A stretch of 64,000 nucleotides of DNA from Cupriavidus respiraculi (lineage in GTDB: Bacteria; Pseudomonadota; Gammaproteobacteria; Burkholderiales; Burkholderiaceae): assembly GCF_914271545.1 (NCBI RefSeq), contig NZ_CAJZAH010000002.1, forward strand, positions 1,302,001 through 1,366,000. Reading direction: 5' to 3'. A program made the position numbers and the translations under genes. Shown here piece by piece: positions 1-10,081 of this stretch. Every line of letters begins with the position of its first letter. The stretch's first letter is position 1. The notes beneath the pieces were generated by a model that worked only from the letters and a program-made list of their open reading frames with translations, was not told the DNA's origin and did no database searches.

Positions 1-1442
1 AAATTGGCTTTCTCCCCCATCAGCAGCTGCGCGCTCTTCAGGTCGCCGTTCAGGAAGACCGACAGGCCCAGCCGCAGATTGGCCACCAGACGCGCATGCA
101 TCTCCGTGATCTCCTGCATGCCGGCCTCGGAAAACTGCAGGTTGTGCGCGATCTTCTTGTCGCGCGCGTCCAGCAGGATGCGCTCGATGATGTCGCCCGC
201 GTGCTCGAGGTTCACGGTCAGCGAGATGATCTCGGTCCAGCGGCGGCCATCCCGCTCGTCCAGCGCCTCCACGCTGATGCGCGTCAGATAGAGCTTGATC
301 GCGGTGTAGAGGTCGTCGACCTCGTCGTCGATGCGGCAGGTGGCCGCGGCAAGCTTGGCGTCGTTGGTGCGCAGCACCCGCAGCAGGTTGTCCAGCATCT
401 GTTCGACCCGGTCGCCGATGCGCAGCACCTCGCGGGCGGCATTGGCCAGCGCGACGGTGGGCGACGACAGCGCGGCCGGGTCCAGGTAGCGCGGCGTGAC
501 CTGGCTCTCGCCGGTATTGCGCCCGGGCAGCAGGGTCTCGCACAGGCGCGCCAGCGGCGAGGTGAAGCCGAGCAGCGCGACCGCGAGGACCACGTTGAAC
601 AGCAGGTGGAAATTGACCACCAGCCGCTGCGGGTCGGCATCGACCATGCTCAGCAGCTGCTCGGCCTGCCCCAGCAGCGGCAGCGCCACCACGCAACCGA
701 GCAGCCGCGACAGCAGATTGCCCATCGTCACGCGCTTGCCGGGCTGGTTCGCCCCCGACGTAGTCAACAGCGCCGACACGCCGGACCCCAGGTTGGCGCC
801 GACCACCAGCGCCAGCGCCACGTGCAGGGACACCACGCCTGCGGCGGCCAGCGCCCCGCAGAACAGCACCACGGCCAGGCTCGAATAGCACAGCAGCGTC
901 AGCAGCGCGCCCACCAGCATGTCCAGCGCGGTATCGCCGGTCAGGCTCGCGAACAGCACCTTGACCCCGGCCGCCTCGACCACCGGCCGCGTGGCATTGG
1001 AGATCAGCTCCAGCGCCAGCGTGATCAGTCCCAGTCCGATCAGCACCCGGCCCACATGCCCCGGCTTGCTGCCCTTCTTGGACAGATGGAGGATCACGCC
1101 GATGAAGATCAGCAACGGCGACAGCCACGACAGATCGAGCGAGAAGACCTGGACCATCACCGCGGTGCCGACGTTCGCGCCCAGCATGATGGCCAGCGCC
1201 GGCGCGACGGCGATCAGGCCCTGCCCCACGAAGGAGCTGACGATCACCGCGGTGGCGTTGCTGCTCTGCACGAGCCCCGTCACCCCCAGGCCGGCGAGAA
1301 AGGCGGTAAAGCGGTTGGCGACGCTGGCCGAGAGCACATGGCGCAGATTGGCGCCGTAGACACGCAGAATCCCGACCTTGACGATATTGGTGCCCCATAC
1401 CAGCAGGGCCACTCCGGAAAGGAGGTGAAGAAGAACGCCCAT
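1..1442 (-). CDS. Na/Pi-cotransporter family protein with PhoU-like tail (C-terminus cut by window edge)
   Basis: Reading from the ATG at 1442 the frame stays open to base 1, so at least 480 residues are present and the C-terminus lies outside the window. The first ~300 residues are hydrophobic with the duplicated Na/Pi-cotransporter signature: a VQSSNATAV motif near residue 60 and a second Gly/Ser-rich copy (VGANLGSGVSALLTTSGAN) near residue 225. The remainder is a charged helical region resembling PhoU, containing LEHAGDIIERIL. The family (NptA/YjbB-like) exports or imports phosphate with sodium at the inner membrane; the substrate here is inferred. No pst or pho genes are adjacent. It points away from apt, so it probably has its own promoter in 1443-1681. 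Confidence 0.88.
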   Translation of the reverse strand, partial: MGVLLHLLSGVALLVWGTNIVKVGILRVYGANLRHVLSASVANRFTAFLAGLGVTGLVQSSNATAVIVSSFVGQGLIAVAPALAIMLGANVGTAVMVQVFSLDLSWLSPLLIFIGVILHLSKKGSKPGHVGRVLIGLGLITLALELISNATRPVVEAAGVKVLFASLTGDTALDMLVGALLTLLCYSSLAVVLFCGALAAAGVVSLHVALALVVGANLGSGVSALLTTSGANQPGKRVTMGNLLSRLLGCVVALPLLGQAEQLLSMVDADPQRLVVNFHLLFNVVLAVALLGFTSPLARLCETLLPGRNTGESQVTPRYLDPAALSSPTVALANAAREVLRIGDRVEQMLDNLLRVLRTNDAKLAAATCRIDDEVDDLYTAIKLYLTRISVEALDERDGRRWTEIISLTVNLEHAGDIIERILLDARDKKIAHNLQFSEAGMQEITEMHARLVANLRLGLSVFLNGDLKSAQLLMGEKAN

Positions 1443-1681
1443 CGTAGGCCTTATCTACCCGGGGCGGTGCAGCAAGGCGGCAGCCGTGGCGGTCGTCGGG
1501 TCACGATGGCTGGCAGGCCTCCCGATGCCGCGGGAGAGCCGCTGCCCGCCCGGTCGTTTTGTTTGATTGATGGGGCATTATGCGCCGCCCGGGCCGAAGC
1601 GGGCAACGCTGCACGGCAGTGAGGGCCGTGCGCATGTGCGCGCCGGCAACAGAGCGGCGGCGGCGAGGCCTCGCCGGGAAC

Positions 1682-2254
1682 TCAGTGGCCGTCGAACTTG
1701 CAGACGGTAAACAGCGGCAGGCCGCTGTCGAGCAGATGGCGCGAGCCGCCCAGTTCCGGCAGGTCCACGATCGCCGCGCCCTCCACCACCGTGGCGCCCA
1801 GGCGCTCGAGCAGCCGGCGGCCGGCCATCATGGTGCCGCCGGTGGCGATCAGGTCGTCCACCAGCAGCACGCGGTCGCCGGGCTTGCAGGCGTCGGCGTG
1901 GATCTCGACGGTGGCGCTGCCATACTCGAGCTCGTACTCCTCGGCCACCGTCTGGAACGGCAGCTTGCCCTTCTTGCGGATGGGCACGAATCCCAGGTTC
2001 AGCTCGTAGGCCACGATGGCGCCCAGGATGAAGCCGCGCGCATCGATGCCCGCCACCACGTCCAGCTTCGCCCCCATGTAGCGGTGCACGAACACGTCGA
2101 TCAGCACGCGCAGCGTCTTGGGGTCCTGCAGCAGCGGCGTGATGTCGCGGAACATGACGCCCGCCTGCGGCCAGTCGGGCACGGTACGGATGCGGTCGCG
2201 CAGGTAGTGGGTCACGTCGCCCAACGGGGGCGACTGGATCGATGTGTTCGGCAT
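1682..2254 (-). CDS. apt: adenine phosphoribosyltransferase
   Basis: 190 residues from ATG 2254 ([10 protein letters not shown]). An earlier in-frame ATG at 2359 would add 35 Arg/Ala-rich residues typical of translated non-coding high-GC DNA, so it was not used. The type I PRTase fold is clear: the PRPP-binding loop [13 protein letters not shown] and the Apt-type [10 protein letters not shown] and [10 protein letters not shown] motifs. It salvages adenine with PRPP to AMP in the cytoplasm. It lies 145 bp downstream of the antiporter gene on the same strand, with the 11-bp repeat array in between. There is no strong Shine-Dalgarno sequence before the ATG. Confidence 0.95.
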   Translation of the reverse strand: MPNTSIQSPPLGDVTHYLRDRIRTVPDWPQAGVMFRDITPLLQDPKTLRVLIDVFVHRYMGAKLDVVAGIDARGFILGAIVAYELNLGFVPIRKKGKLPFQTVAEEYELEYGSATVEIHADACKPGDRVLLVDDLIATGGTMMAGRRLLERLGATVVEGAAIVDLPELGGSRHLLDSGLPLFTVCKFDGH

Positions 2255-2354
2255 AGGAAAAGTCGGAGTGACGCGGCCCGCCGGAAATCGGCGGGCGACC
2301 CGTAACCATACCGCAGCGCGCGCCGCCGATGAAGCCGGCGGGTCGCGCCGCGCC

Positions 2355-2409
2355 GTCATCCGTGCGTCATCCGTGCGTCATCCGTGCGTCATCCGTGCGT
2401 CATCCGTGC
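2355..2409. repeat. five tandem copies of an 11-bp unit
   Basis: Five perfect head-to-tail copies of GTCATCCGTGC (2355-2365, 2366-2376, 2377-2387, 2388-2398, 2399-2409) plus the first five bases of a sixth. The array runs from the last codons and stop (2400-2402) of the minus-strand antiporter gene into the space before apt. Because 11 is not a multiple of 3, copy-number change past the stop would not alter the antiporter protein but would change the spacing to apt. Confidence 0.97.
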
Positions 2410-4379
2410 GTCATGCGGGCCTCGGCGGCCTCCAGCGCCTCGGGCGTGCCGCGCAGCACCACGATGTCGTTGGGCTCCAGCACGGTTTCCGGTTGGGGGT
2501 CGAAGGCGCGGATGCCGCGACGCCGCACCGCGGTCACCTCGACACCGATGCGGTCCAGGCCCAGCGCGCCGAGCCGCCGGCCCACCGCTGTGGCACCGGC
2601 ATCGAGCGACACCGAGTGCAGCCGCACCGAGTCGCGCTCCACCATGTCGTCGTCATCGTCGCGGCCGTGGAAATAGCCGCGCAGGAGGCTGTAGCGGGCA
2701 TCGCGCGCCTCCTGCACCTTGCGCACCACGCGCCGCATCGGCACGCCGAGCAGCACCATCGCATGCGAGGCCAGCATCAGGCTGCCTTCGATGATTTCGG
2801 GCACCACCTCGGTGGCGCCGGCGCGCTGCAGTATCTCGAGTTCGGAGTCGTCCACGGTGCGCACGATCACCGGGAGGGACGGTTCCAGTTCGTGCACGTG
2901 GTGCAGCACCCGCACGGCGGACGGCGTATTCGCGTAGGTGACGATCACCGCGGCGGCGCGGTGGATGCCGGCGGCGATCAGGGCCTCCCGCCGTCCCGCG
3001 TCGCCGTAGACCACGGTGTCGCCCGCGGCAGCCGCCTCCCGGACCCGGTCCGGGTCCAGGTCCAGCGCGACATAGTTGATGCCCTCGCGCTCCAGCATAT
3101 GGGCCAGGTTCTGGCCGCTGCGGCCATAGCCGCAGATGATGGCGTGCTTCTCCGTCTGCAGGCTTTGCGCCGCGATGCGCGTCATGTTCAGCGACTGCAT
3201 CAGCCACTCGTTGGCGGCGAAGCGCAGCGCGATGGATTCGCTGTACTGGATCAGGAACGGGGCGATCAGCATCGATAGCAGCATCGCCGCCAGGATCACC
3301 TGGCTGAGCACCGGATCGACCAGATTCAGGCCGTCGATCTGTGCGAGCAGCACGAACCCGAATTCGCCCGCCTGCGCCAGCCCGAGCCCGGTGCGGATGG
3401 CCACCCCCTGGCGCGAGCCGAACAGCCGCGCCAGCGCGGCGATCAGCACGAACTTGAAGAGGATGGGAACCACCAGCAGCAGCAATACCAGCCCGAGGTG
3501 ATCGAGCACCACGCGGATATTGAGCAGCATGCCGATGGTGACGAAGAACAGGCCCAGCAGCACGTCGCGGAAGGGCTTGATGTCCTCTTCCACCTGGTGG
3601 CGGTACGGGGTCTCGGAGATCAGCATGCCGGCCAGGAAGGCGCCAAGCGCCATCGACAACCCGAGCCGCTCGGTCAACGCGGCCATGCCCAGCGTCACCA
3701 GCAGCAGGTTCAGCATGAACAGTTCCTGCGAGCGGCGGGCGGCCACCACATGGAACCAGCGGCTCATCAGCCGCTTGCCGACAAAGAAGATCAGGGTCAG
3801 CGCCACGGCGATCTTCAGGATCGCCAGCGACAGCGCCATCGGCAGGTCGCCGGGATCGCGCGACAGCGCCGGGATCACGATCAGCAGCGGCACCACCGCC
3901 AGATCCTGGAACAGCAGCACCCCGAGGATGTTGCGGCCATGCTCCGTCTCCAGCTCGACGCGCTCCGAGAGCATCTTCGAGACGATGGCCGTGGAGGACA
4001 TGGCCAGCGCGCCGCCCAGGGCAATCGACGCCTGCCACGACAGCGGAAACAGCCACTGCAGCGCGAGGCTGGCCGGCAGCACCGCCACGATGCACAGCGC
4101 CACCTGCATGCCGCCCAGGCCGAACACGAGGCGTTTCATGCCCCGCAGCTTCGCCAGACTGAACTCCAGGCCGATGGAGAACATCAGAAACACAACGCCG
4201 AATTCGGCGAGGTATTTGGTCTGGGCGGTATCGCTGGCCATCCCCAGCGCATGGGGGCCGATGAGGATGCCGACGGCAAGGTAACCGAGCACCGGCGGCA
4301 GTTGCAGCATGCGGAACGCCACCACGCCGAGCACGCCGGCGGTGAGCAGAACCAGGGTCAGATCCAGCGGAGAATGCAT
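2400..4379 (-). CDS. ybaL: CPA2-family monovalent cation:proton antiporter (KefB/YbaL type)
   Basis: 659 residues from ATG 4379 (MHSPLDLTLV). Residues 1-385 form the Na/H-exchanger domain with about 12 membrane segments. Residues ~411-530 are an RCK/TrkA-N Rossmann domain with GYGRSG at 417-422. Residues ~560-655 are a TrkA-C domain, preceded by a run of five Asp. The layout is that of YbaL/KefB/KefC, which exchange K+ or Na+ for H+ under nucleotide control; the exact ion is not readable. A longer in-frame extension to 5411 is antisense to kdsD and is not coding. The gene diverges from kdsD with 130 bp between starts. Its stop codon lies inside the 11-bp repeat. Confidence 0.93.
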   Translation of the reverse strand: MHSPLDLTLVLLTAGVLGVVAFRMLQLPPVLGYLAVGILIGPHALGMASDTAQTKYLAEFGVVFLMFSIGLEFSLAKLRGMKRLVFGLGGMQVALCIVAVLPASLALQWLFPLSWQASIALGGALAMSSTAIVSKMLSERVELETEHGRNILGVLLFQDLAVVPLLIVIPALSRDPGDLPMALSLAILKIAVALTLIFFVGKRLMSRWFHVVAARRSQELFMLNLLLVTLGMAALTERLGLSMALGAFLAGMLISETPYRHQVEEDIKPFRDVLLGLFFVTIGMLLNIRVVLDHLGLVLLLLVVPILFKFVLIAALARLFGSRQGVAIRTGLGLAQAGEFGFVLLAQIDGLNLVDPVLSQVILAAMLLSMLIAPFLIQYSESIALRFAANEWLMQSLNMTRIAAQSLQTEKHAIICGYGRSGQNLAHMLEREGINYVALDLDPDRVREAAAAGDTVVYGDAGRREALIAAGIHRAAAVIVTYANTPSAVRVLHHVHELEPSLPVIVRTVDDSELEILQRAGATEVVPEIIEGSLMLASHAMVLLGVPMRRVVRKVQEARDARYSLLRGYFHGRDDDDDMVERDSVRLHSVSLDAGATAVGRRLGALGLDRIGVEVTAVRRRGIRAFDPQPETVLEPNDIVVLRGTPEALEAAEARMTHG

Positions 4380-4509
4380 CGGCGGGCAGTGATTTAGCCG
4401 GCCGTCGGCGGAGCGCCCGGGTCGGACGGTCCCGCCGCCGCGACGCGGCGCGCGAAGATCGGCCGGACGGGCCCGGGCGCCATCGCATTCTTGGGTATAC
4501 TTCGACGCC

Positions 4510-5493
4510 ATGATAGCTAATTTCAATGCGGATAGAGCACTTGAGCTTGCCCGCCATACCCTGAAGATCGAAGCGGACGCGGTCGCGGCCCTGTCCGCCC
4601 GCCTGACCCCGGACTTCTCCCGCGCGGTCCAGCTCGTGCTCGAATGCACCGGCCGCGTGGTCGTCTCTGGCATCGGCAAGTCCGGCCATATCGCCCGCAA
4701 GGTGGCCGCCACGCTGGCTTCCACCGGCTCCCCCTCCTTCTTCGTACACCCGGCCGAGGCCAGCCACGGGGACCTCGGCATGGTCACGCGCGACGACGTC
4801 GTCATCGCGTTCTCCAATTCCGGCGAGACCGCCGAACTGCTGTCGATCATTCCGATCGTCAAGCGCATCGGCGCCAAGCTGATCTCGGTCACCGGCAATC
4901 CCGCCTCCAACCTCGCCCAGCTCTCCGACGCCCACCTGGACGCCTGGGTCGAGATGGAAGCCTGCCCGCTGAACCTCGCGCCCACGGCCAGCACCACGGC
5001 CGCGCTCGCGCTGGGCGACGCGCTGGCCGTCGCCGTGCTGGACGCCCGCGGCTTCGGCGAGGAAGACTTCGCGCGCTCGCATCCCGGCGGCGCGCTCGGC
5101 CGCAAGCTGCTGACCCATGTGCGCGACGTCATGCGCAGCGGCAATGCGGTGCCCGAAGTGCGCGAGAACACCCCGCTTGCCCAGGCGCTGATGGAAATCA
5201 CCCGCAAGGGCATGGCCATGACCGCGGTAGTGGACGCCGACGGCCGCGCGGTCGGCGTGTTTACCGATGGCGACCTGCGCCGCCTGCTGGAGACGCCACG
5301 CGACTGGAAGACCGTGCCGATCGGCGACGTGATGCACCAGAACCCGTTCACCATCGGGCCCGACCAGCTGGCGGTCGAGGCGGTGCAGGTGATGGAAGCC
5401 AACCGTATCAATCAGCTGCTGGTGGTGGACGCCGACCGGCGCCTGGTCGGCGCGCTGCATATCCACGACCTGACGCGTGCCAAGGTCATCTGA
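4510..5493 (+). CDS. kdsD: D-arabinose 5-phosphate isomerase (KpsF/GutQ family)
   Basis: 327 residues, full length for the family (E. coli about 328). An N-terminal SIS sugar-isomerase domain (SGIGKSGHIARK near residue 53, SNSGET, catalytic-His region SHPGGALGR) is followed by two CBS repeats from about residue 205. It converts ribulose 5-phosphate to arabinose 5-phosphate, the first step to Kdo. It is first in the kdsD-lptC-lptA-lptB-rpoN run, and lptC begins only 15 bp after its stop. The Kdo-8-phosphate phosphatase gene kdsC, which usually sits exactly there, is missing. Confidence 0.95.
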   Translation: MIANFNADRALELARHTLKIEADAVAALSARLTPDFSRAVQLVLECTGRVVVSGIGKSGHIARKVAATLASTGSPSFFVHPAEASHGDLGMVTRDDVVIAFSNSGETAELLSIIPIVKRIGAKLISVTGNPASNLAQLSDAHLDAWVEMEACPLNLAPTASTTAALALGDALAVAVLDARGFGEEDFARSHPGGALGRKLLTHVRDVMRSGNAVPEVRENTPLAQALMEITRKGMAMTAVVDADGRAVGVFTDGDLRRLLETPRDWKTVPIGDVMHQNPFTIGPDQLAVEAVQVMEANRINQLLVVDADRRLVGALHIHDLTRAKVI

Positions 5494-5508
5494 CGGGCCG
5501 ATGCCGCC

Positions 5509-6138
5509 ATGCGCGATCTGATGCCCTCCCTGACCCGGCTCGTGCTGCGCCTGATGCCGCTGCTGCTGATGGCGCTGGTGGCCGGCAGCACGTTCTGGCT
5601 CGTGCAGGTGAACTCGCCGCGCGAGGAAGACACCGGCCCGCGCGTCAAGAAGCACGAGCCGGACTACTACATGGAGCGCTTCTCGGCGACCGAGCTGGCC
5701 GAGGACGGCAGCACCAAGATGCGCTTCACCGGCGACCGCATGGTGCACTTCGAGGACGACGAGACCTACGAGGTGACCAAGCCGGCGATGCGTGCCTTCG
5801 AAGCCGAGCGCCCGCCCGTGACCGGCCACGCCGACCTCGGCCGCATGAACGCCGAGGCGTCGGTGATCGACCTGTTCGGCAACGCCCTGGTGGTGCGCAG
5901 CGCAGGGGCCGACCCCAAGCAGGACCCCAAGATGACCGCGGCGTCCGAGTATTTCCGGGTGCTGATCAACGAGGACATCGTCAAGACCGACAAGCCGGTC
6001 GAGCTCACGCGTGGGCCTTCCGTCATGAACGCCAACGGGCTGGTCTTCAACAACGTCACCCGGGAAGTACAATTGCTGGGCAACGTGCGGGGCACCATCG
6101 TGATGGCGCCGCGCGCCGAAGGCGCCGGGAAGCCATAA
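5509..6138 (+). CDS. lptC: LPS export ABC transporter periplasmic protein LptC
   Basis: 209 residues. One N-terminal membrane helix (about residues 9-30) is followed by a periplasmic LptC/YrbK domain with the [11 protein letters not shown] and [10 protein letters not shown] stretches typical of beta-proteobacterial LptC. It anchors the LptB2FG transporter to the periplasmic LptA bridge and passes on LPS. It is fifteen bases after kdsD and 56 bases before lptA, so co-transcription is likely. There is no clear Shine-Dalgarno sequence, so translation may be coupled to kdsD. Confidence 0.92.
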   Translation: MRDLMPSLTRLVLRLMPLLLMALVAGSTFWLVQVNSPREEDTGPRVKKHEPDYYMERFSATELAEDGSTKMRFTGDRMVHFEDDETYEVTKPAMRAFEAERPPVTGHADLGRMNAEASVIDLFGNALVVRSAGADPKQDPKMTAASEYFRVLINEDIVKTDKPVELTRGPSVMNANGLVFNNVTREVQLLGNVRGTIVMAPRAEGAGKP

Positions 6139-6194
6139 CAATCTGAATACGTGCGCGGCCCGTCCGGCTTGCCGCCACCTTCCATCACGTCACC

Positions 6195-6836
6195 ATGACC
6201 CTATCCCTGACGACATCGTCCCGTCGCATTGCCGTGGCCGCGCTGTTCGCGCTCGCCGCCGCGACCGGCCTGACGCTTTCCGCACCGGCCCAGGCCGAGC
6301 GCGCGGACCGCGACAAGCCGCTCGTTCTGGAGGCCGACAATGCCAGCTACGACGACGTCAAGCAGATCTACACGCTGACCGGCAACGTGGTCCTGACCAA
6401 GGGCACCATGGTGCTGAAGTCGGATGCCGCCGAAGTGCGCACCGACCCCGAGGGTTACCAGTACGCGGTGGCCACCGCCAAGGCGGGCCGGCAGGCCTAC
6501 ATCCGGCAGAAGCGCGACAACGTCGACGAGTACATCGACGGCTGGGGCGACCGTATCGAGTACAACGGCAAGCAGGAAATCGCCAAGCTGATCGGCAATG
6601 CGCGCATGGTCCGGCTCGAGGGCGCCAAGGTGGCCGACGAGATCCGCGGCGCGGTGCTGACCTACGACAGCCGCAACGAGTTCTACACGGCCACGGGCGG
6701 CGGCGGCAACGCGACCGCGGGCAGCCCGTCCGGCCGCGTGCGCGCGGTGCTGTCGCCCCGCCAGAACCAGGCCGGCGCCGATGGCGGCGGCAGCCCGATC
6801 GAGCTGAAGTCGTCGCCCCCGCCCGCCAAGCCCTGA
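6195..6836 (+). CDS. lptA: LPS transport periplasmic protein LptA
   Basis: 213 residues. A Sec signal peptide (about residues 1-34, hydrophobic core then APAQAE) precedes an OstA-like beta-jellyroll domain: [26 protein letters not shown], the domain that polymerises into the LPS bridge. The final ~35 residues are a Pro/Gly/Ser-rich tail outside the domain. It carries LPS from LptC to LptD at the outer membrane. It sits between lptC and lptB in the conserved order. Confidence 0.93.
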   Translation: MTLSLTTSSRRIAVAALFALAAATGLTLSAPAQAERADRDKPLVLEADNASYDDVKQIYTLTGNVVLTKGTMVLKSDAAEVRTDPEGYQYAVATAKAGRQAYIRQKRDNVDEYIDGWGDRIEYNGKQEIAKLIGNARMVRLEGAKVADEIRGAVLTYDSRNEFYTATGGGGNATAGSPSGRVRAVLSPRQNQAGADGGGSPIELKSSPPPAKP

Positions 6837-6874
6837 ACCCAACGGCCGTCCGGCCCCCAAGGATTTACCGCTCC

Positions 6875-7678
6875 ATGACCGTTGCCGAAACCGTAGCCGA
6901 TACCGATGCCGCCGCCGCGCGGACGCCGACCCTGACCGACAGCAGCACGCTGGTGGTGCGCCATCTGAAGAAGCGCTATGGCTCGCGCACCGTGGTCAAG
7001 GACGTGTCGCTCGACGTCAAGAGTGGCGAGGTGGTGGGTCTGCTCGGTCCCAACGGCGCCGGCAAGACCACGTCGTTCTACATGATCGTGGGCCTGGTCG
7101 CGCTGGACGAAGGCGACATCGTGCTCGACGACAAGCACATCAGCGGGCTGGCGATCCACGAGCGCGCGCGCATGGGCCTGTCCTACCTGCCGCAGGAAGC
7201 GTCGGTCTTCCGCAAGCTGAATGTCGAGCAGAACATCCGCGCCGTGCTGGAACTGCAGCGCGAGAACGACAAGCCGCTGCCGCGCGCCGAGATCGACCGC
7301 CGGCTCGATGGCCTGCTGGACGACCTGCAGATCGCCCACCTGCGCAACAACCCTGCCCTGTCGCTGTCGGGCGGCGAGCGTCGCCGGGTCGAGATCGCGC
7401 GCGCGCTGGCCTCGTCGCCGCGCTTCATCCTGCTCGACGAGCCGTTCGCCGGCGTCGATCCCATCGCGGTGGGCGAAATCCAGCGGATCGTCAGCTTCCT
7501 GAAGGCGCGCAATATCGGCGTGCTGATCACCGACCACAACGTGCGCGAGACGCTGGGCATCTGCGACCACGCGTACATCATCAGCGAAGGCGCCGTGCTG
7601 GCCGCCGGCCGGCCGGAGGAAATCATTGCCGACGAATCGGTGCGCCGCGTCTATCTGGGCGAAAACTTCCGGATGTAA
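6875..7678 (+). CDS. lptB: LPS export ABC transporter ATP-binding protein LptB
   Basis: 267 residues, about 25 longer than E. coli LptB because of an N-terminal Ala/Thr-rich extension. Walker [10 protein letters not shown] is at 58-66, then the LptB-type signature [15 protein letters not shown], Walker [14 protein letters not shown] and switch His in ITDHNVRET. As the LptB2FG ATPase it powers LPS extraction from the inner membrane. It is followed by rpoN after 142 bp, as in E. coli and most proteobacteria. Confidence 0.96.
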   Translation: MTVAETVADTDAAAARTPTLTDSSTLVVRHLKKRYGSRTVVKDVSLDVKSGEVVGLLGPNGAGKTTSFYMIVGLVALDEGDIVLDDKHISGLAIHERARMGLSYLPQEASVFRKLNVEQNIRAVLELQRENDKPLPRAEIDRRLDGLLDDLQIAHLRNNPALSLSGGERRRVEIARALASSPRFILLDEPFAGVDPIAVGEIQRIVSFLKARNIGVLITDHNVRETLGICDHAYIISEGAVLAAGRPEEIIADESVRRVYLGENFRM

Positions 7679-7820
7679 TGGCCCACGAGGCCGAGGGCGG
7701 GCCAAAGGGCGCTTCATGAGGCGCCGACTTCGCATGCTGGCACCGTGATGCGATCAAGGCCCCTACGGCGATAGCAATTTCCGTTCCATCGCGGCGAAAG
7801 TTGGGCATAAAATAGGCCGC

Positions 7821-9296
7821 ATGAAACCGTCGCTACAGCTTCGTCTATCCCAGCATCTTGCCCTCACACCACAACTGCAGCAGTCCATCCGGCTGCTGCA
7901 GCTCTCCACGCTCGAACTGCAGCAGGAAGTCGAACAGGCCCTGACCGAGAATCCGCTGCTCGAACGCGAAAACGACTGGATCGACAGCCCCCTGCGCGTG
8001 GCGGCTGACGGCTCGGTCAACGTACAGACCACGCCCGCCGCGCCCGCCGAAACCGCCAGCAATGGCGAAAGCCGCGCCGATTCCGCCTCCGACGGCGAAG
8101 ACGGCTATGCGGACAGCGGCAGCGACGACTACGGCAGCGACTGGAGCCTGGACGACTTCGCCCGCCGCCCGCAGGGCGACGACGACGACAAGACGCCCAT
8201 GCAGCTGCGCGACGCCGAACCGACGCTGCGCGAACACCTGATGGGCCAGCTCGCCCCGCTGAAGATCACCATGCGCGACAAGGGCCTGGCGATCTTCCTG
8301 ATCGAATCGCTCGACGACGACGGCTACCTCAGTGCCTCGCTGGAGGAGATCCGCGACGAGCTGCCGGAGGAGCTGGAATTCGACGTCGACGAACTGCACG
8401 CGGTGCTGACGCTGCTGCAAAGCTTCGACCCGCCCGGCGTGGCCGCTCGGAATGCCGCCGAATGCCTGTCTCTGCAACTGCGCCGGTTGACCCACCCGCA
8501 GCGCGAACTGGCGCTGACAATCGTCACTCATCATCTGGACCTGCTGGCCGCCCGCGACTACACGCGGCTGAAGAAGGCGCTGCAGGTGGACGAGGTGGCG
8601 CTGAAGGGCGCGCACGAACTGATCCGCTCCCTCGCGCCCTACCCGGGACACGCATACAGCCGGCCGCAGGCCGACTTCGTAGTACCGGATGTCTTCGTTC
8701 GCAAGAGCGGCAGCAGCTGGGTCGCCCAACTCAATCCCGATGTGATGCCGCGGCTACGTATCAACGATATGTATGCGCAGATTTTGCGCGGTGCAAAAGG
8801 CGACGCGGGAGCGGCGGGATTGCAGCAGAAACTGCAGGAAGCGCGCTGGTTGATCAAGAATATCCAGCAGCGCTTCGACACGATTTTGCGCGTTGCACAG
8901 GCGATTGTGGAGCGCCAGCGGAACTTCTTCACGCACGGTGAAATTGCCATGCGCCCCTTGGTTTTGAGGGAGATAGCCGATACACTGGGTTTACACGAAT
9001 CCACGATTTCACGTGTCACCACCAACAAGTACATGGCCACCCCAATGGGGACTTTCGAGCTGAAGTATTTCTTCGGCAGCCATGTATCCACCGAAACCGG
9101 GGGCGCCGCATCATCAACGGCAATCCGCGCGCTGATCAAGCAATTGATAGGAGCCGAAGACCCCAGGAATCCCCTATCCGACAGCCGGATTGCCGAACTG
9201 CTCGGGGAACAGGGCTTTGTCGTGGCGCGCCGCACCGTCGCCAAATACCGTGAAGCTTTGAAAATCCCCGCCGTTAATCTTCGTAAGTCTTTGTAG
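7821..9296 (+). CDS. rpoN: RNA polymerase sigma-54 factor
   Basis: 491 residues. The N-terminal activator-interacting region is Gln/Leu-rich (starts [15 protein letters not shown]), followed by an acidic low-complexity linker at about 85-125, the core-binding region, a helix-turn-helix ([15 protein letters not shown]) and the RpoN box [12 protein letters not shown] at 469-480 that reads the -24 element. It directs core polymerase to -24/-12 promoters opened by NtrC-type activators. Two candidate sigma-54 promoters occur in this window near the nitrate genes. The 3' third is less GC-rich than its neighbours. It is followed 49 bp later by hpf. Confidence 0.98.
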   Translation: MKPSLQLRLSQHLALTPQLQQSIRLLQLSTLELQQEVEQALTENPLLERENDWIDSPLRVAADGSVNVQTTPAAPAETASNGESRADSASDGEDGYADSGSDDYGSDWSLDDFARRPQGDDDDKTPMQLRDAEPTLREHLMGQLAPLKITMRDKGLAIFLIESLDDDGYLSASLEEIRDELPEELEFDVDELHAVLTLLQSFDPPGVAARNAAECLSLQLRRLTHPQRELALTIVTHHLDLLAARDYTRLKKALQVDEVALKGAHELIRSLAPYPGHAYSRPQADFVVPDVFVRKSGSSWVAQLNPDVMPRLRINDMYAQILRGAKGDAGAAGLQQKLQEARWLIKNIQQRFDTILRVAQAIVERQRNFFTHGEIAMRPLVLREIADTLGLHESTISRVTTNKYMATPMGTFELKYFFGSHVSTETGGAASSTAIRALIKQLIGAEDPRNPLSDSRIAELLGEQGFVVARRTVAKYREALKIPAVNLRKSL

Positions 9297-9345
9297 CCGA
9301 GTCGCATCGCCTGCCTGGTGCGACTCTTTCAGAAGGAGAAGCGCT

Positions 9346-9699
9346 ATGAACTTCAAGATCAGTGGACACCACCTTGACATCACGCCCCCGCTGCGTGAGT
9401 ACGTGGAAACGAAACTGGAACGAATCGTCAGGCATTTCGACCAAGTGATTGGCGTCAGCGTCTTGCTATCCGTGGACAACCAAAAGGAAAAGGACAAGCG
9501 TCAGCGCGCTGAAATCAATCTGCACATGAAGGGCAAGGACGTTTTCGTCGAGGCACATCACGAAGACCTGTACGCGGCGATCGATATGCTGGTCGACAAG
9601 CTCGACCGCCAGGTGATCCGCTACAAGGACAAGGTCCAGAGCCACGACCGCGAGGCCGTCAAGTACCACATGGCGGCCGCCCAGCTACAGCAGCAATAG
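9346..9699 (+). CDS. hpf: ribosome hibernation-promoting factor
   Basis: 117 residues, a short-type HPF/YfiA (beta-alpha-beta-beta-beta-alpha fold). It starts [20 protein letters not shown] and has the [17 protein letters not shown] strand region. A good Shine-Dalgarno (AGAAGGAG) lies 7 bases before the ATG. It binds the decoding centre of idle ribosomes. Genetically it is part of the rpoN-hpf-ptsN group, but a terminator follows it at 9763, so ptsN may be separately transcribed. Confidence 0.95.
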   Translation: MNFKISGHHLDITPPLREYVETKLERIVRHFDQVIGVSVLLSVDNQKEKDKRQRAEINLHMKGKDVFVEAHHEDLYAAIDMLVDKLDRQVIRYKDKVQSHDREAVKYHMAAAQLQQQ

Positions 9700-9762
9700 C
9701 CGTCCGACGGCGGGCGCGCTGCGCAGCGCAGACCCGCCTGTTACAGCGATGCAACCGAAACA

Positions 9763-9787
9763 GCCGCGCGAGGTGCGCGGCTTTTTT
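9763..9787 (+). terminator. intrinsic terminator after hpf
   Basis: Stem GCCGCGC (9763-9769) pairs with GCGCGGC (9775-9781) across a 5-base loop and is followed by six T. Confidence 0.85.
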
Positions 9788-10081
9788 GTGCCCGCGGTGC
9801 CGTAACGGCGGGAAATCAGGGATTTCGCTGCGGGCGCCCAAAGGTGTATGCTGCGCAATACATATGGAGTGCATAGCACTGCCGCCGGCCGCCACACCAG
9901 GGGCCGGGCCCTATTGCGTTGCACAACCCGCCGGCGCCGCTGCTCTATAATGTGCCGCACGCTGGGTAACCAGGTTGCCCTCGCGGGCTGCCCCGGACGG
10001 CCGCCGAGACGGCTCGCTGGAATCCCCGGCGTCTGGAACGGCAGGCGCCTCGCCCGAATACTAGGATCCTGTGCACCTCAC
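9788..10081 (+). promoter_or_regulatory. hpf-ptsN intergenic region with a candidate -10 box
   Basis: The space between hpf and ptsN holds the hpf terminator and then about 290 bp without a gene. A perfect -10 hexamer TATAAT is at 9946-9951. The best -35-like TTGCAC (9919-9924) is 21 bp upstream, too far for a good sigma-70 promoter, so the call is tentative. A reading frame in phase with ptsN starts at 9848 but looks like translated leader, not protein. Confidence 0.35.

Noticed and set aside
96-1622. A 508-codon plus-strand frame at the window start
   Set aside because: It is antisense to the Na/Pi-cotransporter gene, whose membrane motifs are unmistakable.
2653-6141. A 1162-codon minus-strand frame across kdsD, lptC and the antiporter
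   Set aside because: It overlaps three clearly recognised genes in other frames and has no domain of its own; it is a GC-rich shadow frame.
9919-9951. TTGCAC...TATAAT as a strong ptsN promoter
   Set aside because: The spacer is 21 bp, too long for efficient sigma-70 recognition; kept only as a weak -10 candidate.
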